Translations under genes and position numbers: made by a program
The notes under the pieces: model-generated
What the model saw: only the letters and a program-made list of their open reading frames with translations
Told to the model about the DNA's origin: nothing
The model's database searches: none
In this document: one piece after another, positions 35,172 through 43,838 of the stretch
Layout of the letters: each line of letters begins with the position of its first letter
Numbering within the stretch: the stretch's first letter is position 1
Assembly (NCBI GenBank): GCA_050249415.1
Contig: JBFWQO010000005.1
Span: 186,001-250,000 of the forward strand
Source of the DNA: CADEFQ01 sp050249415
GTDB taxonomy: Bacteria; Pseudomonadota; Gammaproteobacteria; Steroidobacterales; Steroidobacteraceae
Reading direction: 5' to 3'
DNA: 64,000 bases

Positions 35172-35726
35172 ATGTACCCAGTCCGCTCCCTGCTGTGCGC
35201 CGCCGCCCTCGTCCTCGCCGCCACCGGCCAGCCCGCCGTCGCCGGGGGCTCTCCCGCAGCCGGATCGCCGGCGCCCGATTTTCGCCTGCAGGACCAGCAC
35301 GGCAAGTGGCACACACTCGACGAACAGAAGGGCAAATGGGTCGTGCTGTACTTCTACCCGAAGGACAACACGCCCGGCTGCACGACCCAGGCCTGCGAAT
35401 TCCGCGACAACATCTTCGCGTTCCGCGATGCCGGGGCCGTGATCCTCGGCATCAGCGTCGACGACGTGAAATCGCACGAGGCCTTCGCGCAGGAACACAG
35501 CCTGCCGTTCACGATACTCGCCGATTCGACCAAAGAGACGGCCAAACGCTACGGCGTGCTCTACCGTGCGATGGGCGTCATGGAGGTCGCGCGCCGCGAC
35601 ACCTTCATCATCGACCCGCAGGGGCGCATCGCGAAGCACTTCGAGAAGGTCGACCCGAAAGGTCATTCGCAGTTCGTGCTCACGGAGCTTAAAGCCCTCA
35701 AGGCGGCGGCAGCGGCCAAGGGCTGA
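35172..35726 (+). CDS. thiol peroxidase of the PrxQ/Bcp family with a signal peptide
   Basis: A 184-residue peroxiredoxin that reduces hydroperoxides with a peroxidatic cysteine. It has an N-terminal signal peptide (MYPVRSLLCAAALVLAATG, cleavage near VAGG), then PAPDFRLQDQHGKWHTLDE and the PrxQ active site YPKDNTPGCTTQACEFRDN, holding both peroxidatic and resolving cysteines five residues apart. Most Bcp proteins are cytoplasmic; this one should act in the periplasm. A TAGAAT box at 35116-35121 may be its -10. Its 3' end overlaps the convergent VWA gene by 29 bases. Confidence 0.9.
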   Translation: MYPVRSLLCAAALVLAATGQPAVAGGSPAAGSPAPDFRLQDQHGKWHTLDEQKGKWVVLYFYPKDNTPGCTTQACEFRDNIFAFRDAGAVILGISVDDVKSHEAFAQEHSLPFTILADSTKETAKRYGVLYRAMGVMEVARRDTFIIDPQGRIAKHFEKVDPKGHSQFVLTELKALKAAAAAKG

Positions 35727-36912
35727 GGCTCCCGCGCCGCCGCAGTTCCGCGGTCGCGAGGTCGAGGCCCGCGAGCGTGAGCGGGTACATGCGCCCCGCG
35801 AGCAGCTCGCGCGCGGTGCTGATCGACGGCGTGTAATCCCACCGCTCCACGGGCTCGGGATTGAGCCACACGAAGCGGCGAAAGTGCGTCGTGAGGCGCT
35901 GCATCCAGGTCGCACCCGCCTCGGGGTTCCAGTGCTCGACGCTGCCGCCCGGCATCGTGATCTCGTACGGGCTCATCGTCGCATCGCCGACGAATATCAC
36001 GCGATAGTCCGGACCGTAGGTGCGGATCAGCTGGTCGGTCGGCACACGTTCGGTGTGCCGGCGGCGGTTGTCCTTCCACAGCGACTCGTACGGGAAGTTG
36101 TGGAAGTAGAAGTGCTCGAAATGCCGGAACTCGCTGCGCGCAGCCGAGAACAGCTCGTCGCAGACGCGCACGTGATCGTCCATCGAACCGCCCACGTCGA
36201 GGAGCAGCAGGACTTTCACGGCGTTGCGCCGCTCCGGGACGAGCTTCAGGTCGAGCCAGCCGGCGTTCTTCGCCGTCGATGCAATGGTGCCGTCGAGATC
36301 GAGCTCGTGGTCGGCACCCTCGCGGGCAAAGCGCCGCAGGCGGCGCAGGCCCATCTTGAAATTGCGGGTGCCGAGTTCGACGGAATCGTCGAGATTGGCG
36401 AACTCGCGCCGGTCCCACACCTTCACCGCCCGGCGATGGCGGGACCCCGCCTGGCCGATCCGCACGCCTTCGGGGTTGTAACCGCCGGCGCCGAACGGCG
36501 AGGTCCCCGCGGTGCCGATCCAGCGGTTGCCGCCCTCGTGGCGCCCCTGCTGCTCGCGCAGGCGTTGCCGCAGCGTCTCCATCAGCTTCTCCCAGCCACC
36601 GAGCGCCGCGACCTGCGCCTTCTCCTCGTCGTCGAGGATGCGCTCGGCCAGCGCGCGCAGCCACTCGTCCGGCAATTCCGCGCCGAACGCGGTGAAGAGC
36701 TTCTCCGCGCCACGGAAGTGCTCGCCGAACACGCGATCGAAGCGGTCGTAGTGCCGTTCGTCCTTCACGAGGCACACGCGCGCGAACTGGTAGAAGTCCT
36801 CCGCCGAGAGCGTCGCGACACGCGCGTCGAGCCCTTCGAGCAGGGCGAGGAACTCGGACAGCGTGACCGGCACGCCGCCGGCGCGCAGGTCGAAGAAGAA
36901 ACGCACGAGCAC
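35698..36912 (-). CDS. VWA domain-containing CoxE-family protein
   Basis: A 404-residue cytoplasmic protein that, by family knowledge, partners a MoxR-type AAA+ ATPase. The N-terminal half is CoxE-like (LRAGGVPVTLSEFLALLEGL). The C-terminal half is a von Willebrand A domain with VLLLLDVGGSMDDH (a MIDAS-type DxGGS), then FYFHNFPYESLW and VIFVGDATMSPYEI. GTG 36912 starts the protein; GTG 36906 is equally possible. It lies 26 bases downstream of the moxR-type gene. The substrate of the pair is unknown. Confidence 0.88.
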   Translation of the reverse strand: MLVRFFFDLRAGGVPVTLSEFLALLEGLDARVATLSAEDFYQFARVCLVKDERHYDRFDRVFGEHFRGAEKLFTAFGAELPDEWLRALAERILDDEEKAQVAALGGWEKLMETLRQRLREQQGRHEGGNRWIGTAGTSPFGAGGYNPEGVRIGQAGSRHRRAVKVWDRREFANLDDSVELGTRNFKMGLRRLRRFAREGADHELDLDGTIASTAKNAGWLDLKLVPERRNAVKVLLLLDVGGSMDDHVRVCDELFSAARSEFRHFEHFYFHNFPYESLWKDNRRRHTERVPTDQLIRTYGPDYRVIFVGDATMSPYEITMPGGSVEHWNPEAGATWMQRLTTHFRRFVWLNPEPVERWDYTPSISTARELLAGRMYPLTLAGLDLATAELRRRGSLSPWPLPPP

Positions 36913-36938
36913 CGGCTGGCCTCGACCCGGCCGTGCGC

Positions 36939-37790
36939 CTAGCGCACCCGCCGCGACATGAACATCACCTGCTCGACGAGGTGCATGTCCTGCTCGTTCT
37001 TGAGGAGCGCGCCGTAGAGGGGCGGCAGTGATTTCTTCGTGTCGTCCGCGCGGAGCGCCTCCGGCGGGATGTCTTCCGCGACGAGCAGCTTCACCCAGTC
37101 GAGCAGCTCCGAGGTCGACGGCTTTTTCCTGAGCCCCGGAACGTCGCGCAACCGGAAAAACGACGCGAGCGCTTCGGCGAGCAGCTCGCGCTTGAGCCCC
37201 GGATAGTGCACGTCGACGATACGGCGCATCGTCTCTTCGTCCGGGAAGCGGATGTAGTGGAAGAAGCAGCGGCGCAGGAACGCGTCCGGCAGCTCCTTCT
37301 CGTTGTTGCTCGTGATGACGATGATCGGCCGGTGACGGGCGCGCACGAGCTGGCGCGTCTCGTAGACGTAAAACTCCATGCGGTCGAGTTCGCGGAGCAG
37401 GTCGTTCGGGAACTCGATGTCGGCCTTGTCGATCTCGTCGATCAGCAGCACGGGCTGCGTGTCGGACTCGAACGCCTCCCACAGCTTGCCACGCACGATG
37501 TAATTGGCGATGTCGTGCACGCGGCCCTCGCCGAGCTGCGAATCACGCAGCCGTGACACCGCGTCGTACTCGTAGAGGCCCTGTTGCGCCTTGCTGGTCG
37601 ACTTGATGTGCCACTCGTGCAGCGGCCGGCCGAGCGTCGCGGCGATTTCCTCCGCGAGCTGCGTCTTGCCGGTGCCGGGCTCGCCCTTGATGAGGAGCGG
37701 CCGCGCGAGCGTGACGGCCGCGGTGACGGCCATGGCGAGTTCGGGCGTCGCGATGTAGCGCGCCGATCCGGTGAAACGTGCCTGTGTCAT
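36939..37790 (-). CDS. MoxR family AAA+ ATPase
   Basis: A 283-residue AAA+ ATPase of the MoxR class, proposed chaperones that load metals or mature partner proteins together with VWA proteins. Walker A is IKGEPGTGKTQLAEE, Walker B VLLIDEIDKADIEF, sensor 1 ITSNNEKELP, and the arginine-finger region AFLRRCFFHYIRFPDEE. It shares a four-base overlap with the penicillin-acylase gene upstream and lies just before the VWA gene, so the three form one operon. Confidence 0.93.
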   Translation of the reverse strand: MTQARFTGSARYIATPELAMAVTAAVTLARPLLIKGEPGTGKTQLAEEIAATLGRPLHEWHIKSTSKAQQGLYEYDAVSRLRDSQLGEGRVHDIANYIVRGKLWEAFESDTQPVLLIDEIDKADIEFPNDLLRELDRMEFYVYETRQLVRARHRPIIVITSNNEKELPDAFLRRCFFHYIRFPDEETMRRIVDVHYPGLKRELLAEALASFFRLRDVPGLRKKPSTSELLDWVKLLVAEDIPPEALRADDTKKSLPPLYGALLKNEQDMHLVEQVMFMSRRVR

Positions 37791-40153
37791 TGCAGGACGA
37801 GCTTATGCTGCGACGGCCCCGGCAGGAAAGGTGTCGGCCGCCCCTGCGCCCAATCCTCGAAACCACCGCGGTAGTACGGCGAGAGCGGATGGCCGCTCGC
37901 CCCGCCGGGCAGCTCGAGGTAGCCCTCGGCCTCGTGGCCGGGCGACACCGCGAAACGCTCCGAGGCGCCGAATGCGCGGGTCTGCACGCGCGGCATGTCC
38001 TGGTCGCCGGACAGCGGGGGCACTTGCATGTCGAGCACTCGCCGTGCAAACGGCAGGGCGGCGGAGAGCGGGTGCGCGATACGCACCGCGCGCGCGCGGC
38101 CCCAGCGGCAAGCCGCGAGCGATGCGCAGTCGTCGTCGAGCTCGTCGATGGCCCGATCGACCTGTGCGAGCAGGAACGCGCGCCAGTCCGTGAAGCCCGG
38201 CGGCAGCCAAGGGGCGGGCCGTGCCGCGACCAGCTGCCAGGCCGTCGCCGCAAACTGCGGGGGCGGCGGATACGCGTCGCCGCCGAGCCCTGCGCCGGTG
38301 AGCACCGAGGCCCAGAGTGCCGCGACGGTCGCCTGTTGTGCCGCGCGGGTGAGCGTGTAACCGACGGAATCCGCGTCCGCGCGCGGCATCGGCGCCGCGA
38401 TCAGCCGTCGAAACTCCGCGCGACGCCCGGTCTCGCCCTCGAGCACTCCGAGCCACAAGGTCCGCCAGGGCGCGAGGAACCGCGCCCGGTCGTCGAGCTG
38501 CACCGCGAGCATGTCGGCGGGGGTCGCCGGCGCCGCGAGCGCCTCGAGGTCGTCGCGGATCTGCATCGCACGCGCACCGAGGTCGTAACCCGCGCCGGTC
38601 GCGTCCTCGTCGTCGCCGATCAGCACGGCCGGGGCGCCGGTCACCACGCGCGCATTGGCGCTCCAGAGCCGGCCCGACGGCGGATCGACGATGCGCGGCT
38701 GCGCGGCCGGATCGACCCAGGCGCCGCCCGCCGCGCGCAACGGGCCCGTCGTCGCGGGAATGCGGCCGAGCACTGTCCACGCGATGTGGCCCGCGCGATC
38801 GCCGACCACCATGTTCTGCTGCGGGATGCCGACCGCCGGCGCCACCGCGAGCGCCTGCCCGACACTCGTGGCCGTCTCGAGCGCGAAGAAGCCGAACGTG
38901 GTCGCGCCCGGCTGCGTCGCGACCCAGGTGGCGAGCTGGCATTCGGTGGCGCCGTCGCGCTCGCGCGTCGCGATCACGACACCCTCGGCGCCGGAGAGGA
39001 TCCGCAGCCGCTCGTGCGGTCCGCCCTTCACGCGGATGCGGGTGCGGTCGATCGTGAAGGGCGCATCGCGACCGTCGAGCGCGCGCCACGTGCCTGCCTC
39101 GGGGTCGCACGCGGTCCAGCGCAGGTCGAGCCAGTCGCCGTAGCTGTTCGTGAACCCCCAGGCGATGTGGCCGTTCGATCCGGCCACGAGGGCCGGCACG
39201 CCCGCGAGCGTGACGCCGTTCAGGTCGTAGCGGCCGTCGCGCGTGCGCAGCCGTGCGCGATACCACACGGCCGGCACGTCGAGGCCGAGATGCATGTCGT
39301 TCGCGACCAGCGCGCTGCCGGAGGCGCTGAGACGACCTGCCAGCACCCAGTTGTTGCTGCCGATGCCTCGGGCATCGTCCGCCGCGGGCAGCGCCGCGAT
39401 GGCCCGGTGCTGCCGCGAGGGCCACCAGACGTCCGCACCCGGAACGGCTGCCGCCACGGCGGCCGGCGCAGCGGGATCGGCCGGCGCATCCCACTCACTG
39501 CCCGCGGGCAACAGGAATGCGAGCGCAGCCGCCGCACGTTCCGGTCCGAGCTGTCGCGAGAGCGCCTCGGTGAGCGCCTCGCGACGCGCCTCGGCGGCGA
39601 AATCGTGGTACTGCAGCTGCCACCACATCGAATGCACGACGAGCACCGAGTCCTCGGCACGCCATGGCACCGGCACCGCGCCGAGCAGCCAGTACTCCCA
39701 CGGGCGGCTCGCGAGGCTCGCGAGCCCCTCGTTGACACCCCGCACGTAGGCCTCGAGGACCACGCGCTCCGCCGGCGCGAGTTCCGCGACGACCGCGCGC
39801 GCGACGCGGCGGAAACGGTGGAGACGCGCCTTGCGATCCTGCGCGAGCGCGACCGGACCGAACAGTTCCGCGAGCTCGCCCGCGGCGAGGCGTCGCGCGA
39901 GGTCCATCTGGAACCAGCGATCCTGCGCGTGCGCGAAGCCGAGCCCGAAGGCGAGCGCCGCGCGACTCTCCCCGGTCACGGTGACCGTGCCCCGCGAGTC
40001 GCGGTCGAGTGCAATCGGAGCGAGGGCGCCGGCCACCGCGAGCGTGCCGTCGAGCTGCGGCAACGAGGCTCGGAGCAGCAGCCACGCGCCCGTGACCGCC
40101 GCGACGAGGAGCACGACGGCGAGCCATGCGAGACGCCGCAGCCATCGCCCCAC
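37787..40153 (-). CDS. penicillin acylase family protein (Ntn-hydrolase)
   Basis: A 788-residue periplasmic N-terminal nucleophile hydrolase that would be processed into alpha and beta chains. The N-terminus has a membrane segment or signal (LAWLAVVLLVAAVTGAWLLL). Family motifs include GFAHAQDRWFQMDLARR and, at the expected processing site around residue 260, RGIGSNNWVLAGRLSASG, where the serine of SNNW is the catalytic nucleophile. NSYGDWLDL and NMHLG-like segments support it. Substrates of the family include beta-lactams and acyl-homoserine lactones; the true one here is unknown. Confidence 0.92.
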   Translation of the reverse strand: MGRWLRRLAWLAVVLLVAAVTGAWLLLRASLPQLDGTLAVAGALAPIALDRDSRGTVTVTGESRAALAFGLGFAHAQDRWFQMDLARRLAAGELAELFGPVALAQDRKARLHRFRRVARAVVAELAPAERVVLEAYVRGVNEGLASLASRPWEYWLLGAVPVPWRAEDSVLVVHSMWWQLQYHDFAAEARREALTEALSRQLGPERAAAALAFLLPAGSEWDAPADPAAPAAVAAAVPGADVWWPSRQHRAIAALPAADDARGIGSNNWVLAGRLSASGSALVANDMHLGLDVPAVWYRARLRTRDGRYDLNGVTLAGVPALVAGSNGHIAWGFTNSYGDWLDLRWTACDPEAGTWRALDGRDAPFTIDRTRIRVKGGPHERLRILSGAEGVVIATRERDGATECQLATWVATQPGATTFGFFALETATSVGQALAVAPAVGIPQQNMVVGDRAGHIAWTVLGRIPATTGPLRAAGGAWVDPAAQPRIVDPPSGRLWSANARVVTGAPAVLIGDDEDATGAGYDLGARAMQIRDDLEALAAPATPADMLAVQLDDRARFLAPWRTLWLGVLEGETGRRAEFRRLIAAPMPRADADSVGYTLTRAAQQATVAALWASVLTGAGLGGDAYPPPPQFAATAWQLVAARPAPWLPPGFTDWRAFLLAQVDRAIDELDDDCASLAACRWGRARAVRIAHPLSAALPFARRVLDMQVPPLSGDQDMPRVQTRAFGASERFAVSPGHEAEGYLELPGGASGHPLSPYYRGGFEDWAQGRPTPFLPGPSQHKLVLQ

Positions 40154-40157
40154 GGGG

Positions 40158-41606
40158 TCAGTTCCGCGTGACTTTGAGGATCTGCAGCGCGTTGGTGCCG
40201 CCGGCCACGCCGCTCAGCGGCCCCGAGGTCACGATCACGAGATCGCCGGCCTCGACGAGCTTCAGCTCGAGCAAGCGCGCGAAGATCGAGGCCTCCACGT
40301 GTTGTGCGCCGGGCTCCGTCACGTCGTACTGCACGGGATAGACGCCGCGATAGAGCGTCACGCGGCGGCTCGTCGTCGCGTGCCGCGTGAACGCATAGAT
40401 CGGGATGTCGGCGCGTATCCGCGACATCCACAGCGGGGTCGAGCCCGATTCCGTCAACGCGACGATGGCGCGCACCCGCATGTGGTTCGCCGTGTACATG
40501 ACCGCCATCGCGATCGCCTCGTCGGTGCGCCCGAACTGCCCCTCGGTGCGATGGCGCGCGCGCGAATGGCTGCCCTGGTATTTCTCCGCGCCCCGGATCA
40601 CGTGCGACATCGCCTCGACCGCCTTGACCGGATAGCGGCCGACCGCCGACTCCGCGGACAACATCACCGCATCGGTGCCGTCCATGACGGCATTGGCGAC
40701 GTCGCTCACTTCGGCGCGCGTCGGCACGGGATTCTGGATCATCGACTCCATCATCTGCGTCGCGGTGATCGCGACGCGGAACTTGTTGCGCGCCTGGTGC
40801 AGGATCGTCTTCTGCAGCCCGGTGATCTCCGCATAACCCATCTCGACGCCGAGGTCGCCGCGCGCGACCATCACGACCTCCGTCTCGTCGAGGATCGAAG
40901 CGAGGTTGTGGACCGCCTCGTTGCGCTCGATCTTCGCGACGATGTGGCCATGCCCGCCCGCCGCGCGCAGGTGCTCGCGCGCCTCGCGGATGTCGCGCGC
41001 ATCGCGCGCGAACGACACGGCGACATAGTCGATGTCGTTGGCGGCCGCGAAACGGATGTCGTCCCGGTCCTTGTCGGACAGCGCCGGAGCCGAGATGCCG
41101 CCGCCCTGGCGGTTGAGGCCCTTGCGGTTCGACAACGCGCCGCCGACACGCACGACGGTCGACACGCGCGGTCCGTCGACGCCGACGACGTCGAGCACGA
41201 TCTGCCCGTCGGCGAGCAGCAGCGTGTCGCCCGCCTTCACGTCCTTGTGCAGGTTCGGGTAGGCGAGGCCGACCTCGCCCTGCGTGCCCGCGTCCGCCGC
41301 GAGGCGCGGATCGAGCGCGAACGGCGCGCCCTCGACGAGTTGTACCGGGCCGTCGCGAAAGCCCTCGATACGGATCTTCGGCCCGCCGAGGTCGGCGAGG
41401 ATGCCGACGATCTTGCCCGCGCGACGCGCAGCCTCCCGCACGAGTTCGATGCGCCCGAGGTGCTCGGCCTGCGAGCCATGCGAGAAATTGACCCGGGCGA
41501 CGTCGAGGCCCGCGCGCACCATGTCGGTGAGCACGGCGATGTCGTCGGTCGCGGGGCCGAGCGTGGCGACGATCTTGGTGCGGCGCTGCATACGGCCCCG
41601 CGGCAT
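40158..41606 (-). CDS. pyk: pyruvate kinase
   Basis: Pyruvate kinase makes pyruvate and ATP from phosphoenolpyruvate. The product (482 residues from ATG 41606; 477 from ATG 41591) has MQRRTKIVATLGPATDD, RVNFSHGSQAEHL, AKIERNEAVHN, MVARGDLGVEMGY, QMMESMIQNPVPTRAEVSDV and the C-terminal effector-type domain ending NALQILKVTRN. The TGATG overlap with pgk favours 41606, family alignment favours 41591. It is the last gene of tkt-gap-pgk-pyk. Confidence 0.96.
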   Translation of the reverse strand: MPRGRMQRRTKIVATLGPATDDIAVLTDMVRAGLDVARVNFSHGSQAEHLGRIELVREAARRAGKIVGILADLGGPKIRIEGFRDGPVQLVEGAPFALDPRLAADAGTQGEVGLAYPNLHKDVKAGDTLLLADGQIVLDVVGVDGPRVSTVVRVGGALSNRKGLNRQGGGISAPALSDKDRDDIRFAAANDIDYVAVSFARDARDIREAREHLRAAGGHGHIVAKIERNEAVHNLASILDETEVVMVARGDLGVEMGYAEITGLQKTILHQARNKFRVAITATQMMESMIQNPVPTRAEVSDVANAVMDGTDAVMLSAESAVGRYPVKAVEAMSHVIRGAEKYQGSHSRARHRTEGQFGRTDEAIAMAVMYTANHMRVRAIVALTESGSTPLWMSRIRADIPIYAFTRHATTSRRVTLYRGVYPVQYDVTEPGAQHVEASIFARLLELKLVEAGDLVIVTSGPLSGVAGGTNALQILKVTRN

Positions 41607-42787
41607 CAGCCGCGTGCGCGCGCCTCGAGCGCCGCGACCGCCGGCAGCGTCTTGCCTTCGACGAACTCGAGGAACGCGCCGCCGCCGGTCGAGATGTACG
41701 AAATGCCGTCGGCCACGCCGTATTTCTCGATCGCCGCCAGCGTGTCGCCGCCGCCCGCGAGCGAAAACGCCTTGCTGCGGGCGATCGCATTGGCGATCAC
41801 GCGCGTACCCTCGCCGAACTGCGGGAACTCGAAGACACCGACCGGGCCGTTCCAGACGACGGTGCCGGCCGCGCCGATCAGCGCCGCAAAGCGCTCCGCG
41901 GTGTCGGGCCCGATGTCGAGGATCATTTCGTCGGCGTGCACGTCATGGATCGGGCGCACGTCGGCATGCGCCGTCGCCGCGAACTCGCGCGCGACGACCA
42001 CGTCGGTCGGCAGCGGGATCTCGGTGCCGCGCGCGCGCGCCTTGTCGAGCAGCCCCCGCGCGATGTCGAGCATGTCCGCCTCGTGCAGCGACTTGCCGAC
42101 CGCCACGCCGGTCGCCGCGAGGAAGGTGTTGGCGATGCCGCCGCCGACGATCAGCTTGTCGACCTTCGCGAGCAGCGATTCGAGCACCGTGAGCTTGCTC
42201 GACACCTTGGAGCCCGCGACGATCGCGACGAGCGGCCGCGCCGGGTTCTCGAGCGCGCGCTCGAGCGCCTCGATCTCGGCCGTGAGCAGCGGGCCGGCGC
42301 ACGCGACCGGCGCGAAGGCGGCGATGCCGTGCGTGCTCGCCTCCGCGCGGTGTGCGGTGCCGAACGCGTCCATCACGAACACGTCGCACATCGACGCCAT
42401 GCGCCGCGCGAGCGTCTCGTCGTTGGCCTTCTCGCCCTTGTTGAAGCGCACGTTCTCGCACAGCACCGCTTCGCCGTAGCCGGTGTCGACGCCATTCTTC
42501 AGCCAGTTCTCGCGCAGCGGCACCGGCTTGCCGAGCAACTCGGAGAGGCGCACCGCGACCGGGGCGAGCGAGTCCGCCGCGGAATAGTGGCCCTCCGCCG
42601 GCCGCCCGAGATGCGACAGGATGAAAACCTTCGCGCCGTGGCTCATCGCGTAGCGCACCGTCGGCAAGGCCGCACGGATGCGCGCATCGCTCGTGACCAC
42701 GCCCTTGTCGACGGGCACGTTCAGGTCCTCGCGGATCATCACCCGCTTGCCCGCGAGGTCGACGTCTGCCATGCGCAGGAACTTCAC
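41606..42787 (-). CDS. pgk: phosphoglycerate kinase
   Basis: Pgk transfers phosphate from 1,3-bisphosphoglycerate to ADP. The 393-residue product starts (GTG 42787) MKFLRMADVDLAGKRV and shows IREDLNVPV, FILSHLGRPAEG, VMDAFGTAHRAEAST, SKVSSKLTVLESLL and the C-terminal YISTGGGAFLEFVEGKTLPA. The first residues match the common MSVIKMTDLDL-type start, so the longer open frame is not used. It lies ten bases after gap. Confidence 0.96.
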   Translation of the reverse strand: MKFLRMADVDLAGKRVMIREDLNVPVDKGVVTSDARIRAALPTVRYAMSHGAKVFILSHLGRPAEGHYSAADSLAPVAVRLSELLGKPVPLRENWLKNGVDTGYGEAVLCENVRFNKGEKANDETLARRMASMCDVFVMDAFGTAHRAEASTHGIAAFAPVACAGPLLTAEIEALERALENPARPLVAIVAGSKVSSKLTVLESLLAKVDKLIVGGGIANTFLAATGVAVGKSLHEADMLDIARGLLDKARARGTEIPLPTDVVVAREFAATAHADVRPIHDVHADEMILDIGPDTAERFAALIGAAGTVVWNGPVGVFEFPQFGEGTRVIANAIARSKAFSLAGGGDTLAAIEKYGVADGISYISTGGGAFLEFVEGKTLPAVAALEARARG

Positions 42788-42797
42788 GGCGCCCGCC

Positions 42798-43811
42798 CTA
42801 CTTCGCGCGCGACCACGCCGCGACGACATCGAGCAGCCGGTTCGAGAAGCCCCACTCGTTGTCGTACCACGAGCAGACCTTGACGAGCTTGCCGTCGATC
42901 ACCTTGGTCATCGTGTCGTCGTAGGTGGACGAATGCGGGTCGTGGTTGTAGTCGATCGACACGAGCGGCTCGCTCGTATACGCGAGGACGCCCTTCAGCG
43001 GGCCGGCCGCCGCCGCCCGCATCAGCCCGTTCACTTCCTCGACGCTGGTCGCTCGCGCGGCCGTGAACGTCAGGTCGACCAGCGATACGTTGATGGTCGG
43101 CACGCGCACCGCGTAACCGTCGAGCTTGCCCTTGAGCGCCGGCAATACGAGCCCGAGCGCCGAGGCGGCGCCCGTCTTCGTCGGGATCATCGACATCGTG
43201 GCCGAGCGCGCGCGGCGCAGGTCGGTGTGGTAGACGTCCGTCAGCACCTGGTCGTTCGTGTAGGCGTGGATGGTCGTCATCAGCCCGCCGACGATGCCGA
43301 GGCCGTCGTGCAGCACCTTCGCGACCGGCGCGAGGCAGTTCGTGGTGCACGATGCATTCGAGACCACGTCGAAGCCCGCCCTCAGCACATCGTGGTTGAC
43401 GCCATAGACGACCGTCGCGTCGACATCCGGGCCGCCCGGTGCCGAGATCAGCACCTTCTTCGCCCCGCCCGCGAGGTGCGCGCCCGCCTTCGCCTTGCTG
43501 GTGAAGTGGCCCGTGCTCTCGATCACGTAATCGACGCCGAGATCGCCCCACGGCAGCTTCGCCGGGTCGCGTTCCGCCAGCACGTGCACGCGATCGCCGT
43601 TGACGACCATGGCGTCGCCGTCGACGCGCACCTCGCCCGGAAAGCGGCCATGGGCCGTATCGTGGCGGGTCAGGTGGGCATTGATGTTCGCATCGCCGAG
43701 ATCGTTGACCGCGACGATGCGGATCTCGTTCGTGCGCTTTGCCTCGTAGAGGGCCCGCAGGACATTGCGTCCGATGCGCCCGTAACCGTTGATGCCGACC
43801 TTGATTGCCAT
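42798..43811 (-). CDS. gap: type I glyceraldehyde-3-phosphate dehydrogenase
   Basis: Gap oxidises glyceraldehyde 3-phosphate with NAD+ and phosphate. The 337-residue product has the Rossmann start IKVGINGYGRIGRNVLRAL, the catalytic SNASCTTNCLAP, TTIHAYTNDQ, and the C-terminal SWYDNEWGFSNRLLD. An acidic residue position after AVNDLGD fits NAD preference. It lies between tkt (27 bases upstream) and pgk. Confidence 0.97.
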   Translation of the reverse strand: MAIKVGINGYGRIGRNVLRALYEAKRTNEIRIVAVNDLGDANINAHLTRHDTAHGRFPGEVRVDGDAMVVNGDRVHVLAERDPAKLPWGDLGVDYVIESTGHFTSKAKAGAHLAGGAKKVLISAPGGPDVDATVVYGVNHDVLRAGFDVVSNASCTTNCLAPVAKVLHDGLGIVGGLMTTIHAYTNDQVLTDVYHTDLRRARSATMSMIPTKTGAASALGLVLPALKGKLDGYAVRVPTINVSLVDLTFTAARATSVEEVNGLMRAAAAGPLKGVLAYTSEPLVSIDYNHDPHSSTYDDTMTKVIDGKLVKVCSWYDNEWGFSNRLLDVVAAWSRAK

Positions 43812-43838
43812 GACCTTCGCTTCCTCCTGCCTGTCCTG

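Noticed and set aside
37778..40171. A nearly 800-codon plus-strand frame antisense to the penicillin-acylase gene
   Set aside because: It mirrors the coding strand almost end to end, is extremely rich in Arg, His and Glu, and has no domain. The minus-strand product has clear Ntn-hydrolase motifs.
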